From JBFMHP01 sp964557295 (GTDB lineage: Bacteria; Pseudomonadota; Gammaproteobacteria; RBG-16-57-12): a stretch of 64,000 bases of DNA. Within the stretch, counting starts at the first letter, position 1, and each line of letters begins with the position of its first letter. The stretch lies in the NCBI GenBank assembly GCA_964557295.1, contig CAZKZP010000003.1, positions 1 through 64,000 on the forward strand, given 5' to 3'. The notes below the pieces were generated by a model that saw nothing but the letters and a program-made list of their open reading frames with translations, was not told the DNA's origin and did no database searches. The translations under genes and the position numbers were made by a program. This document shows positions 1-8,716 of this stretch, piece by piece.

Positions 1-553
1 GCTCGAGCATCCGCACCAGCCGGATCAGCGGCAGGCCGATCAAGGCGGTGGGATCGTCGCCTTCGAGCCGCTCGAACAAGGCGATACCCAATCCTTCCGA
101 TTTGAAGCTGCCGGCGCAGTGGTAGGGGCGTTCGCGCACGAGATACTGCTCGATTTGTTGCGAGGTGAGCGGACGGAACACGACATGGAAGGGAATCATG
201 TCCACCTGCGCTTGGCCGGTGCAGCTGTTGTACAGGCATAAGCCCGTCAAAAAGCTCACGTGTCTGCCCGAGGCCGCGGTGAGTTGTGCCACGGCGCGCT
301 CGTGCGTGCCGGGCTTGCCGAGGATCGTATTCCCGAGTACGGCGACCTGGTCCGAGCCGATGATGAGGCTGTCCGGAAAGCGGGGGGCGACGGCGCGGGC
401 CTTTTGTTCGGCGAGCCGCCGCACCAAGTCTTCTGCCGGTTCCTCGGCGCCGCGGGACTCGTCGACCTCCGGCGCGGCCGTTTCAAACGGCAGACCGAGG
501 CGCTGGAGCAGTTCCTTGCGGTAGGGTGAGGTGGAGGCGAGTACCAGTTTCAT
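1..553 (-). CDS. yceF: Maf/YceF-type nucleotide pyrophosphatase, 3' end outside window
   Basis: Reads from an ATG at 553 leftwards and runs off the window start, so the C-terminus is missing. The N-terminus MKLVLASTSPYRKELLQRLG is the Maf signature. It is followed by the EVDE motif and an IIGSDQVA stretch that carries the catalytic aspartate. Maf proteins hydrolyse the alpha-beta phosphate bond of nucleoside triphosphates; the YceF branch prefers 7-methyl-GTP and is thought to sanitise the pool. The start lies 1 base beyond the pycB stop (TGA at 557-555), so the two are translationally close. In E. coli yceF lies directly next to yceD; here two carboxylase genes separate them. The YceF rather than YhdE assignment rests on that neighbourhood and the SPYR/LLQRLG pattern. 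Confidence 0.9.
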   Translation of the reverse strand, partial: MKLVLASTSPYRKELLQRLGLPFETAAPEVDESRGAEEPAEDLVRRLAEQKARAVAPRFPDSLIIGSDQVAVLGNTILGKPGTHERAVAQLTAASGRHVSFLTGLCLYNSCTGQAQVDMIPFHVVFRPLTSQQIEQYLVRERPYHCAGSFKSEGLGIALFERLEGDDPTALIGLPLIRLVRMLE

Positions 554-554
554 A

Positions 555-2393
555 TCATTCGATCGCAATCAGCACCTCGTCGGGATTGACCGAATCCCCC
601 TTGGCGACATAGAGGGCCTTGACCTCGCCCTCGATCGGGGCCTGGATCTCGGTCTCCATCTTCATGGCCTCGGCGACCAGGACCGGCGCGCCGGCCTTGA
701 CCTTCGTGCCCACCTTCACCAGGACCTCGACGATGGTGCCGGGCATGGATGTGGTGACGTGTCCCGGCGCGGTGGCCTTGGGGCGCTTGCTGCCCTTGAT
801 CGTGGTGCTCGCGCCGGCGGCGCCTGTTTGCACCGACACCTCGCTCAGGGTTTCGACCAGCACCTCTTCCGGCACGCCGTCGACCGAGATATAGAACGGC
901 CGCTGTTGCTGCGTCCGGTGTCCCGTCCCGGTGATCTTCACGTGATAGGTCTCGCCGTGCAGCGTGATGGCCATCTCGGTCGGTGCCTGGCCGGATGGGC
1001 GCTCCGGTGCAGCGGGCATCGGTTCGAGCGACTCGGGTTTCAGGGCGCCGTCTCGGCGTTGTTGCAGATACTCGCGCCCGACCTCGGGGAACATGGCGAA
1101 GATGAGGATATCTTCGGATGTTTTGGCCAGCGCGCCGATCTCCTGCGTGAGATTGGCCATTTCCGGTTTCAACAGGTCGCCGGGCCGGCAATCGATCACA
1201 TCCTCATTGCCGATGGCCTGCTGGCGCACCAGGGCGTTGACGGTGCCGGGCGGCTGGCCGTAGCGGCCCTGGAGATAGAGCTTCACCTCGTTGGTGATGC
1301 TGCCATACCGTTTGCCGGTGAGGACATTGAGTACGGCCTGGGTGCCGACGATCTGGGAGGTGGGCGTGACCAGGGGCGGGTAACCGAGATCCGCGCGCAC
1401 CTTGGGGATCTCCGCCAGCACCTCGTTCATGCGATTGAGGGCGTTCTGTTCCCGCAACTGGTTCGAGAGGTTGGAGATCATGCCGCCCGGCACCTGGTTG
1501 ACCTGGACTCGCGTATCGAGTCCCGTGAATTCGCTTTCAAACTTGTAATAGCGCTTGCGCACCTCGCGGAAATAGAAACCGATCTCCTGGAGTTTCTCCA
1601 GGTCCAGGCCGGTGTCGTAGGGCGTATTGCGCAAGGCGGCGACCATCGATTCGGTGGCGGAGTGACTGGTGCCGCCCGAAAACGAGGAGATCGCGGTGTC
1701 GATGTGCCGGCAGCCGTGTTCGATCGCCTTCAACAGGCACATGCTGGAGAGTCCCGCCGTGGCATGGCTGTGCAGATGCAGCGGGAGCTTCAACTCGCTC
1801 GACAGGGCCTGGAACAGCTGTTCGGTGGCCATCGGGGTGAGCAGTCCGGCCATGTCCTTGACCGCGATGCTGTCGCAGCCCATGGCTTCGAGCCGCTGGG
1901 CATCCTGCACGAACTGCTCGATGGTGTGGACCGGGCTGGTCGTGTAACAAATCGTCCCCTGGGCATGCTTGCCGGCCTGTTTCACCGCCTCGATCGAGAC
2001 CTCGAGATTGCGCAGATCGTTGATGGCATCGAAGACGCGGAAGACATCGATCCCGTTGTCCGCCGCGCGCGCGATAAAGGCGCGCACCACATCATCGGCA
2101 TAATGGCGGTAACCGAGCAGGTTCTGGCCGCGCAGCAGCATCTGCAAGCGCGTGTTAGGCAGCGCTTCTCGCAATTGGATCAGTCGCGCCCACGGGTCTT
2201 CGCGCAAAAAGCGGATGCAGGCGTCGAAGGTGGCCCCGCCCCAGACCTCCAGCGACCAGTAACCGATCTGGTCCAGCCGGTCGCAGATCGGCAGCATGTC
2301 CTCGGTGCGCATGCGGGTGGCGATCAGGGACTGATGGGCATCCCGCAGGATGGTGTCGGTGATGAAAACGGGCTGTGAGGGGCTTTTGCTCAT
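555..2393 (-). CDS. pycB: Pyruvate carboxylase subunit B (carboxyltransferase plus biotin carrier)
   Basis: 612 residues. The N-terminal carboxyltransferase TIM barrel begins TDTILRDAHQSL (about 12-23). It contains RGQNLLGYRHYADDVV, the carbamylated-lysine motif AVKDMAGLL (K179) and metal ligands in LHLHSHATAG (H208, H210). A conserved PYC/OadA C-terminal region follows, then a Pro/Ala linker and a biotinyl domain with EAMKMETE (biotinylated Lys near 578). Family members are either the alpha subunit of Na+-pumping oxaloacetate decarboxylase or subunit B of two-subunit pyruvate carboxylase. The adjacent biotin carboxylase gene and the absence of oadB/oadG here favour pyruvate carboxylase: pyruvate + HCO3- + ATP to oxaloacetate. 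Start ATG at 2393, 55 bp after pycA. The spacer holds a small AT-rich hairpin (AACTTT/AAAGTT) that might modulate read-through. Confidence 0.9.
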   Translation of the reverse strand: MSKSPSQPVFITDTILRDAHQSLIATRMRTEDMLPICDRLDQIGYWSLEVWGGATFDACIRFLREDPWARLIQLREALPNTRLQMLLRGQNLLGYRHYADDVVRAFIARAADNGIDVFRVFDAINDLRNLEVSIEAVKQAGKHAQGTICYTTSPVHTIEQFVQDAQRLEAMGCDSIAVKDMAGLLTPMATEQLFQALSSELKLPLHLHSHATAGLSSMCLLKAIEHGCRHIDTAISSFSGGTSHSATESMVAALRNTPYDTGLDLEKLQEIGFYFREVRKRYYKFESEFTGLDTRVQVNQVPGGMISNLSNQLREQNALNRMNEVLAEIPKVRADLGYPPLVTPTSQIVGTQAVLNVLTGKRYGSITNEVKLYLQGRYGQPPGTVNALVRQQAIGNEDVIDCRPGDLLKPEMANLTQEIGALAKTSEDILIFAMFPEVGREYLQQRRDGALKPESLEPMPAAPERPSGQAPTEMAITLHGETYHVKITGTGHRTQQQRPFYISVDGVPEEVLVETLSEVSVQTGAAGASTTIKGSKRPKATAPGHVTTSMPGTIVEVLVKVGTKVKAGAPVLVAEAMKMETEIQAPIEGEVKALYVAKGDSVNPDEVLIAIE

Positions 2394-2448
2394 GAGGATT
2401 CACTTTAAATTAAAAACTTTATAAAAGTTCTTTATGTAACTGTTTTTT

Positions 2449-3867
2449 CTACAATCCGAGATGGGCGGCGACGGCCGCCGCGATCACAGACACTTGGTGT
2501 TGGCGAGACTGACGGACAGAATAATTGATGAGCTCGGGATGGCTCTCGACGAAGCTGGTATCGAATCGGGCATTCTGAAAATCGGCGGATTTGATGATCT
2601 CGAGCTGGTACGGAATGGTCGTCTTCACGCCGAAGACCCCGATGTCGTTGAGCGCCCGCGCCGCGCGGTCGAGCACCGAGTCCCAATCCAGGGCCCAGAC
2701 GATGAGTTTGGCGCACATCGAATCGTAGTAAGGCGGGATCACATAGCCGGTGTAGATGGCGCTGTCGGTACGCACTCCCGGTCCGCCGGGCGCGAAGTAG
2801 CGGGTCACGCGCCCGAAGCTGGGCAGGAAGTCGTTCTTGGGGTCCTCGGCGTTGATGCGGAACTCGATGGCATAGCCCCGTGCAACGACCTCCTGCTGTG
2901 CATAACGCAGCCTCAGGCCGGAGGCGATCCGAATCTGTTCCTGGACGATATCGATCCCGGTGATTTGCTCGGTGATCGTATGTTCCACTTGAAGACGTGT
3001 GTTCATCTCCATGAAATAGAAGTTGTTTTCGTGGTCGAGCAGGAACTCCACGGTGCCGGCGTTCTCGTAACCCACTTGTTTGGCGGCGCGCACGGCGAGG
3101 TCGCCGATATAGGCGCGCTGCTCGGACGTCAACTGGGGCGAAGGGGCGATTTCAATCAATTTCTGATGGCGCCTCTGGATGGAACAGTCGCGCTCGAACA
3201 GATGGATCACGTTGCCATGACTGTCGGCGAGGATCTGTACCTCGATGTGCCGCGGGTTGACGATGCATTTCTCCATGAAGACCTCGGCGCTGCCGAAGGC
3301 CTTTTGCGCCTCCGAGATCACCCGGACGTAGTTGCGCCGGAGCTCGTCCTCGTCATCGCAGCGACGTATGCCACGCCCGCCGCCCCCGGAGGTGGCCTTG
3401 AGCATCACCGGATAGCCGATCCGGTTCGCGCAGGCGATGGCCTCATCCAGCGTGGCCAGGTTGCCGTCACTCCCGGGAGTGACCGGGATGCCGGCCTGGA
3501 TCATCGCCTTGCGCGCCTCGGTCTTGTCGCCCATCGTCCGGATGGCAGTGGGACTCGGGCCGATGAACGTGACGCCGCGGCTGGCGCAGATCTCGGCGAG
3601 CAAGGGATTTTCGGAGAGGAAGCCGTAGCCCGGATGCAAGCCATCGCAGCCGGTGGCCACGGCCAGGTTCACGATGCGGTGGGCATTGAGATAACCTGCG
3701 ACTGTGTCGGGACCGAGACTGTAGGCCTGATCGGCCTTTTTCACATGGAGGGCGTTGCGGTCGGCATCGGCGTACACCGCGACGGACCTAATACCCATTT
3801 CGGCGCAGGCGCGCGCGATGCGAACGGCGATTTCGCCTCGGTTGGCGATGAGTATTTTCTTGATCAA
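2449..3867 (-). CDS. pycA: Pyruvate carboxylase subunit A (biotin carboxylase)
   Basis: 472 residues, the usual length of AccC/PycA biotin carboxylases. It opens with IKKILIANRGEIAVRIARAC. It contains the ATP-grasp glycine loop KATSGGGGRGIRRC, a FMEMNTRLQVEHTITE active-site block and a C-terminal biotin-carboxylase domain. It carboxylates biotin on the PycB carrier domain using ATP and bicarbonate. The start codon is TTG at 3867, read from the family N-terminus; no ATG gives a plausible alternative. It is the first gene of a pycA-pycB operon driven by a good promoter at 3928-3900. It could in principle also serve acetyl-CoA carboxylase, but its pairing with PycB argues for the pyruvate enzyme. 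Confidence 0.9.
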   Translation of the reverse strand: MIKKILIANRGEIAVRIARACAEMGIRSVAVYADADRNALHVKKADQAYSLGPDTVAGYLNAHRIVNLAVATGCDGLHPGYGFLSENPLLAEICASRGVTFIGPSPTAIRTMGDKTEARKAMIQAGIPVTPGSDGNLATLDEAIACANRIGYPVMLKATSGGGGRGIRRCDDEDELRRNYVRVISEAQKAFGSAEVFMEKCIVNPRHIEVQILADSHGNVIHLFERDCSIQRRHQKLIEIAPSPQLTSEQRAYIGDLAVRAAKQVGYENAGTVEFLLDHENNFYFMEMNTRLQVEHTITEQITGIDIVQEQIRIASGLRLRYAQQEVVARGYAIEFRINAEDPKNDFLPSFGRVTRYFAPGGPGVRTDSAIYTGYVIPPYYDSMCAKLIVWALDWDSVLDRAARALNDIGVFGVKTTIPYQLEIIKSADFQNARFDTSFVESHPELINYSVRQSRQHQVSVIAAAVAAHLGL

Positions 3868-3899
3868 GACAACATGTCCCGTGCAGTGAATATTAGAAA

Positions 3900-3928
3900 G
3901 TTCTACGGAAATTACTTCCCGATGTCAA
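3900..3928 (-). promoter_or_regulatory. Sigma70-type promoter for pycA-pycB
   Basis: On the minus strand a perfect TTGACA -35 (3928-3923) is followed after 17 bases by TAGAAC (3905-3900). The predicted start near 3893 leaves a leader of about 26 bases before the TTG start of pycA. The -10 has two mismatches to consensus. This promoter is divergent from the yceD promoter, about 80 bp away. Confidence 0.55.
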
Positions 3929-4007
3929 TGAAAGTGGGGCGGCTGTCATGGATATCGCCGTCGAGCGGCAAATATTGAGTACAAGCATGTTTTTATAACC
4001 ATTTTCT

Positions 4008-4036
4008 TTGACAGCAGAGGGCTGCGCATATATGAT
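4008..4036 (+). promoter_or_regulatory. Near-consensus sigma70 promoter of yceD, placed for a leaderless start
   Basis: TTGACA (4008-4013), an exact 17-base spacer, then TATGAT (4031-4036). The ATG of yceD at 4044 begins 7 bases after the -10 hexamer, so its A is a natural transcription start. No ribosome binding site could be transcribed upstream of that ATG from this promoter. Confidence 0.65.
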
Positions 4037-4043
4037 GCGCGCC

Positions 4044-4565
4044 ATGTCTGGTCGGCTACCCAAGTATATCGAGCCGCTGCGCCTCGCGCGTGACGGCGGG
4101 AATCTCCAGGGGCACCTCCCGCTACAGGGGATGGAGCGTCTGGCTGAGTCGGTCGAAGCGGTCCTGGGAGATGCGCGCATTGATTTCTGGTTCGCCATCG
4201 ATGAATCGGGATTCAGCACCATGGCGGGAACCATAGAGGCCGAGGTACAGCAGATCTGTCAGCGGTGCATGGCGCTGATGACGGTGAGGCTGGAGGCCGA
4301 GGTCAATATCGGTTTCGTGCGCAGCCAAGAGGAAGCGCAGGATTTGCCTGAGCAGTTCGATCCCATGATGCTGGCGTCCGCCGACCCGATCTCGCTGACC
4401 GACCTTGTCGAAGACGAATTGTTGCTGGCGCTGCCCATTGCGCCCCGGCATGGCGCCGACAGCGAGTGTATCGATCTCGGCGAATACCGGGCGGACGAGA
4501 CGGTAAAGGTAGAAGAGAAACCCAACCCCTTCGCCGTGTTGGCGGCGTTGAAAAAGAAAGACTGA
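4044..4565 (+). CDS. yceD: YceD/DUF177 family protein
   Basis: 173 residues from ATG 4044 (MSGRLPKYIEPLRLAR), which matches the usual N-terminus of gammaproteobacterial YceD. Upstream in-frame codons overlap the promoter and are unlikely to be translated. It contains the DUF177 Cys pair CQRC near residue 77 and the conserved DPxxLTDLVEDELLLALP block. YceD co-occurs with rpmF; the plant homologue has been linked to 23S rRNA processing, while the bacterial function remains poorly defined. The stop is 18 bp before rpmF. The protein would be read from a leaderless mRNA if the promoter at 4008-4036 is the only one. Confidence 0.88.
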   Translation: MSGRLPKYIEPLRLARDGGNLQGHLPLQGMERLAESVEAVLGDARIDFWFAIDESGFSTMAGTIEAEVQQICQRCMALMTVRLEAEVNIGFVRSQEEAQDLPEQFDPMMLASADPISLTDLVEDELLLALPIAPRHGADSECIDLGEYRADETVKVEEKPNPFAVLAALKKKD

Positions 4566-4583
4566 AGTTTTAAGGAGACACCC

Positions 4584-4766
4584 ATGGCAGTTCAACAGAA
4601 CCGTAAGACATCTTCCAAGCGTGGCATGCGCCGTTCACACGACGCCCTGACCGCATCGGCCGTATCGATCGATTCCACTAGCGGCGAATCGCATCTGCGC
4701 CATCACGTTACTCCGGACGGCTATTACAAAGGTCGCAAGGTCATCAATAAGACCAAGAGCGAGTAA
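4584..4766 (+). CDS. rpmF: 50S ribosomal protein L32
   Basis: 60 residues, highly basic, with the L32 pattern MAVQQNRKTSSKRGMRRSHD near the start and GYYKGRKVI near the end. It lacks the zinc-binding Cys residues of the C+ type, as is usual in gammaproteobacteria. A strong RBS (AAGGAG) precedes the ATG. It sits between yceD and plsX as in E. coli, linking ribosome production to lipid synthesis. A terminator-like hairpin follows at 4817-4861. Confidence 0.97.
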   Translation: MAVQQNRKTSSKRGMRRSHDALTASAVSIDSTSGESHLRHHVTPDGYYKGRKVINKTKSE

Positions 4767-4816
4767 GTCCCCCTTCCGGCGGTGACCTTCATCCGGAAAT
4801 CAAGACAAATTGATCA

Positions 4817-4861
4817 GTGGCCTCGGGACAGGGATTCCTGCAACGAGGTCACTTTTATTTG
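4817..4861 (+). terminator. Rho-independent terminator or attenuator between rpmF and plsX
   Basis: GTGGCCTCG (4817-4825) pairs with CGAGGTCAC (4844-4852), including one G-U pair. An inner CAGG/CCTG stem sits inside, and TTTTATTTGTT follows directly. This is the clearest intrinsic terminator in the fatty-acid island. It implies that plsX and downstream genes are only partly fed by the yceD promoter, or have another promoter. Confidence 0.65.
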
Positions 4862-4901
4862 TTAAAAGAAAAATCTGTGCGCAGAAGCAATCACGACCAC
4901 T

Positions 4902-5930
4902 ATGAGTGATGTCATTACCATCGCAATCGACGCCATGGGCGGCGATATCGGCCCCGAGGTCACGGTTCCCGCCGCCATCCAGGCGCTGGCGGAGGACAAG
5001 GGCCTGCGTCTGATCCTCGTCGGGCAGGAAGAAGTCATCAGGGCTAGCCTGCTGCGGGTTGGAGCCAGCGTGCCGGAGCGGCTGACGATTCAGCCGGCCG
5101 CGCAGGTCGTCGAGATGGCGGAGCTTCCCTCCGCGGCGCTGCGCGGCAAGAAAGATTCCTCCATGCGCGTGGCGATCAATCTGGTCAAGGAAGGCGGCGC
5201 CCAGGCCTGTGTCAGCGCCGGGAACACCGGTGCGCTGATGGCGACCGCCCGCTTTGTCCTCAAGACCCTCCCCGGCATCGATCGTCCTGCCATCATCACT
5301 GCGCTGCCCACCGTCAAGGGCCATTGTCATGTGCTCGACCTCGGCGCCAATGTCGATTCGACGGCTGAGCATCTGGTTGAATTCGCGGTGATGGGTGCGG
5401 AATTGGTCAGCGCGGTGGACAGCATCGCCCGGCCGACCGTGGCGCTGCTCAACATCGGCGCGGAAGAAATCAAAGGCAACGAACGCGTGAAGGAAGCCGC
5501 GCGCCTGCTGGAGGAGAGCGATCTCAATTACATCGGCTTCATCGAAGGCGATGGCATCTACTTTGGCGAGGCCGATGTGGTGGTGTGCGACGGATTCGTC
5601 GGCAATGTCGCACTGAAATCCAGCGAAGGCGTGGCCAAGATGATCAGTCACTACATGAAAGCGGGCTTCAACAAGAATATCTTCACCAAGCTGGCCGGCC
5701 TGGTGGCCATGCCGGTGCTCAAGACGTTCCGCGCCAAGATCGATCCGCGCCATTACAACGGCGCGAGCCTGGTCGGTTTGCAGGGCATCGTCATCAAAAG
5801 CCACGGCGGCGCCGATGTGCTAGCATTCAACAATGCGATCAAAGTGGCCGTGACAGAAGTCAAAAACAATGTGCCGGCCCGCATCAGCGAGCATCTAGCG
5901 GCGATCTTGTCGAGGAGACAGGCGAGTTGA
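4902..5930 (+). CDS. plsX: Phosphate acyltransferase PlsX
   Basis: 342 residues, beginning ITIAIDAMGGDIGPEVTVPA, the PlsX signature. It also has SAGNTGALMA and the C-terminal HGGADVLAFNNAI motif. PlsX converts acyl-ACP plus phosphate to acyl-phosphate for PlsY at the inner face of the membrane. The ATG at 4902 has no convincing Shine-Dalgarno sequence. Its TGA stop overlaps the TTG start of fabH by 3 bases (TTGA), indicating coupled translation. Confidence 0.96.
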   Translation: MSDVITIAIDAMGGDIGPEVTVPAAIQALAEDKGLRLILVGQEEVIRASLLRVGASVPERLTIQPAAQVVEMAELPSAALRGKKDSSMRVAINLVKEGGAQACVSAGNTGALMATARFVLKTLPGIDRPAIITALPTVKGHCHVLDLGANVDSTAEHLVEFAVMGAELVSAVDSIARPTVALLNIGAEEIKGNERVKEAARLLEESDLNYIGFIEGDGIYFGEADVVVCDGFVGNVALKSSEGVAKMISHYMKAGFNKNIFTKLAGLVAMPVLKTFRAKIDPRHYNGASLVGLQGIVIKSHGGADVLAFNNAIKVAVTEVKNNVPARISEHLAAILSRRQAS

Positions 5931-6895
5931 AACACTCACGCATCATAGGAACCGGCGGTTATCTCCCTGAAAAGGTCATGACCAACTTCGACCTGGAGGA
6001 GCTGGTTGATACCTCCGACGAGTGGATCGTTGACCGTACAGGCATCAAGCAGCGCCATATCGCCGCCGAGAATCAGACCACCTGCGACTTGGCCGAGTAC
6101 GCTGCGCGCCGCGCCATCGAGGCCGCCGGCATCGAGATTTCCAGCATCGATCTGATCGTGGTGGCGACCACCACGCCGGACCGGATCTTTCCCAGCACGG
6201 CGTGTCTGCTGCAACAGCGGCTCGACATCCACGGCTGCCCGGCCTTTGACGTGCAGGCGGTGTGCACGGGCTTCATCTATGCCTTATCCGTCGCCGACAA
6301 GTTCATCAAGACCGGGGCTGCCACGCGGGCGTTGGTGGTGGGCGCCGAAACCATGTCGCGCATCATCGACTGGACGGACCGTTCGACCTGTGTGCTGTTT
6401 GGCGATGGCGCGGGCGCGGTGATCCTGGAGGCCAGCGACGAAGCCGGCATCCTGTCCACGCATATCCACGCCGACGGCCAATACCGTGATCTGCTCACCG
6501 TGCCCGCGGGCGTGTCCGAAAACCATCAGGCCTTCAAGCAAGGCAATTACGCCATCTTCATGCTCGGCAACGAGGTGTTCAAGATGGCGGTGAATACCTT
6601 GGGCCGCATCGTCGATGAAACGCTCGAAGCCAATCAGTTGGACAAGTCCGACATCGACTGGCTGGTGCCGCATCAGGCCAATATCCGCATCATCGCCGCC
6701 ACCGCGCGCAAACTGAAGATGCCGATGGAACGCGTCATCGTCACGGTACAGGATCACGGCAATACCTCGGCGGCCTCGGTGCCGCTGGCGCTCGATGTGG
6801 CCGTGCGCGATGGCAAGATCCAGCGCGGTGAAACCTTGTTGCTCGAAGCCTTCGGGGGCGGTTTTACCTGGGGCTCGGCCTTGATCAGATATTGA
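5927..6895 (+). CDS. fabH: 3-oxoacyl-ACP synthase III (KAS III)
   Basis: 322 residues if translation starts at TTG 5927 (KHSRIIGTGGYLPEKVMTN), the only start matching the family and preceded by GAGGAG at 5912-5917. The upstream reading frame is a plsX shadow. The Cys-His-Asn triad is present: C113 in AVCTGF, H249 in VPHQANIR and N279 in DHGNTSAAS. FabH condenses acetyl-CoA with malonyl-ACP to begin fatty acid synthesis. Its start overlaps the plsX stop. Confidence 0.96.
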   Translation: MKHSRIIGTGGYLPEKVMTNFDLEELVDTSDEWIVDRTGIKQRHIAAENQTTCDLAEYAARRAIEAAGIEISSIDLIVVATTTPDRIFPSTACLLQQRLDIHGCPAFDVQAVCTGFIYALSVADKFIKTGAATRALVVGAETMSRIIDWTDRSTCVLFGDGAGAVILEASDEAGILSTHIHADGQYRDLLTVPAGVSENHQAFKQGNYAIFMLGNEVFKMAVNTLGRIVDETLEANQLDKSDIDWLVPHQANIRIIAATARKLKMPMERVIVTVQDHGNTSAASVPLALDVAVRDGKIQRGETLLLEAFGGGFTWGSALIRY

Positions 6896-6926
6896 TTCCA
6901 CCATTTCCACGTTAAAGGGTCGATTG

Positions 6927-7853
6927 ATGTCATTAGCCTTCGTTTTTCCGGGTCAGGGATCGCAGTCCATCGGCATGCTCGCCGACTTGGCGCAGAAGTA
7001 CCCTGTCGTTACGCAAACCTTCGCCGAGGCCGCCGACCAGCTCGGCTACGACCTCTGGCAAGTCGCGCAGCAGGGGCCGGAAGACAAACTCAATCAAACC
7101 GCCGTCACCCAGCCGGCGATGCTGGCGGCGGGCGTGGCGACCTGGCGCGTGTGGCAGCAGCAGGGCGGCGCGCAGCCGTCACTGATGGCCGGCCACAGCC
7201 TCGGTGAATACACCGCGCTGGTGTGTTCGGGGGCGATGGGCTTTACCGATGCCATCCGGCTGGTGGCCGAGCGCGGGCGTCTGATGCAGGAGGCGGTTCC
7301 GGCCGGGGAGGGTGCCATGGCGGCCATTCTGGGCCTCGCTGATGACCAGGTGATTGACGCGTGCGCCCAGGCGGCCCAGGGCGAGGTGGTGTCCGCGGTG
7401 AATTTCAATTCGCCGGGGCAGGTCGTGATCGCCGGGAAAAAGACGGCGGTGGAGCGGGCGGTCGAGCTGATGAAAGAGGCCGGCGCCAAGCGCGCCCTGT
7501 TGCTGTCCGTCAGCGTGCCCTCGCATTGTTCCCTGATGGAGCCGGCCGCGGTCAAGCTGAAAGTACAGCTGGCGCGCATCGCCATCCAGTCCCCAGTCAT
7601 CCCCGTCATCAATAATGTGGATGTGAAGGTCGTGACCGCGCCGGACGAGATTCGCGACGCCCTGGCGCGTCAGCTGTATCGCCCGGTGCGCTGGGTGGAA
7701 ACCATTCAACACATGGCGTCGCAGGGCGTCACGCACGTCATCGAGTGCGGTCCGGGCAAGGTTCTCGCCGGACTGAACAAACGCATCGACAAGGCGATGT
7801 CGGCATCAGCCATCTACGATACCGCCTCGGTCGATGAGGCATTGGCAGGTTAA
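6927..7853 (+). CDS. fabD: Malonyl-CoA:ACP transacylase
   Basis: 308 residues from ATG 6927 (MSLAFVFPGQGSQSIGM); a TTG directly upstream is in frame but unnecessary. The nucleophile elbow GHSLGEY contains S91, and the later SVPSHCSLM carries the catalytic His. FabD moves malonyl groups from CoA to ACP. It lies 31 bp after fabH and 11 bp before fabG, in the canonical fab operon. Confidence 0.96.
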   Translation: MSLAFVFPGQGSQSIGMLADLAQKYPVVTQTFAEAADQLGYDLWQVAQQGPEDKLNQTAVTQPAMLAAGVATWRVWQQQGGAQPSLMAGHSLGEYTALVCSGAMGFTDAIRLVAERGRLMQEAVPAGEGAMAAILGLADDQVIDACAQAAQGEVVSAVNFNSPGQVVIAGKKTAVERAVELMKEAGAKRALLLSVSVPSHCSLMEPAAVKLKVQLARIAIQSPVIPVINNVDVKVVTAPDEIRDALARQLYRPVRWVETIQHMASQGVTHVIECGPGKVLAGLNKRIDKAMSASAIYDTASVDEALAG

Positions 7854-7864
7854 GGAGCACGAGC

Positions 7865-8608
7865 ATGAGTCTGGCAAATGAAATCGCATTGGTAACCGGC
7901 GCGAGCCGCGGCATCGGCAAGGCCATTGCCCTGGAGTTGGGCGGCGCAGGCGCCACCGTCATCGGGACCGCCACTTCAGAGTCCGGGGCAGAAAGCATCA
8001 GCAAGTATCTGAGCGAGCATGGGATCAAGGGTTGCGGCATGGTGCTCAATGTCGCCGAGCAGGCGTCGATCGACGAGATGCTTGGCAAGATGGAAGCGCA
8101 ATTCGGCATGCCGAGCATCCTGGTGAACAACGCCGGCATCACCCGCGACAATCTCCTGATGCGCATGAAGGACGAGGACTGGAGCGATGTCATCGAGACC
8201 AATCTGTCGTCGGTCTATCGCCTGAGCAAGGCCTGTGTGCGCAGCATGATGAAGGCCAAGAAAGGCCGCATCATCAGCATCACCTCGGTGGTCGGCGCCA
8301 TGGGGAATGCGGGGCAGACCAATTACGCGGCGGCGAAGGCCGGCATCATCGGCTTTACCAAGGCCCTGGCCCGTGAAGTCGGCGCCCGCGGCATCACCGT
8401 CAACGCCGTCGCCCCCGGCTTCATCGATACCGACATGACCCGCGCCCTGCCGGAGGCCCAGCGCGATGCGCTGCTCAAGGAGATCCCCTTGAACCGCCTC
8501 GGGCAGCCGCGCGAAATCGCCGCGGCGGTGGGTTTTCTGGCCTCGGAAGGGGCGGCCTACATCACCGGCCTGACCTTGCATGTCAACGGTGGCATGTATA
8601 TGAGTTGA
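7865..8608 (+). CDS. fabG: 3-oxoacyl-ACP reductase
   Basis: 247 residues, the standard FabG length. It has the NADPH-binding TGASRGIGKAIA, the NNAGI motif, the active-site YxxxK in QTNYAAAKAG and a C-terminal HVNGGMYM. It reduces 3-oxoacyl-ACP to 3-hydroxyacyl-ACP. An RBS (AAGGAG) overlaps the end of fabD. Confidence 0.97.
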   Translation: MSLANEIALVTGASRGIGKAIALELGGAGATVIGTATSESGAESISKYLSEHGIKGCGMVLNVAEQASIDEMLGKMEAQFGMPSILVNNAGITRDNLLMRMKDEDWSDVIETNLSSVYRLSKACVRSMMKAKKGRIISITSVVGAMGNAGQTNYAAAKAGIIGFTKALAREVGARGITVNAVAPGFIDTDMTRALPEAQRDALLKEIPLNRLGQPREIAAAVGFLASEGAAYITGLTLHVNGGMYMS

Positions 8609-8681
8609 GCCACCGGGAAAGTACCGCCAAATGCTGGCATCCTGGGAGAGTTACCTTTACAATACCGGCGCAGCGAAAGCT

Positions 8682-8689
8682 GCTATAGT
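8682..8689 (+). promoter_or_regulatory. Extended -10 promoter candidate for acpP
   Basis: TGCTATAGT (TG-N-TATAGT, hexamer 8684-8689) lies 28 bases before the acpP start and just after a GCAGC-GAAA-GCTGC mini hairpin. No good -35 is seen at 17 bases, which fits extended -10 promoters. acpP commonly has its own promoter because ACP is needed in large amounts. Confidence 0.45.
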
Positions 8690-8716
8690 CTAAACCTTTT
8701 GGAGGATATATCCGTC

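Noticed and set aside
555..2393. Na+-pumping oxaloacetate decarboxylase alpha subunit as the identity of pycB
   Set aside because: No beta or gamma subunit genes are present, and a biotin carboxylase gene is directly upstream, which fits pyruvate carboxylase.
531..3978. Long plus-strand open frames opposite pycB and pycA
   Set aside because: They are antisense shadows in GC-rich DNA. Their translations have no family features, while the minus strand gives complete biotin enzymes.
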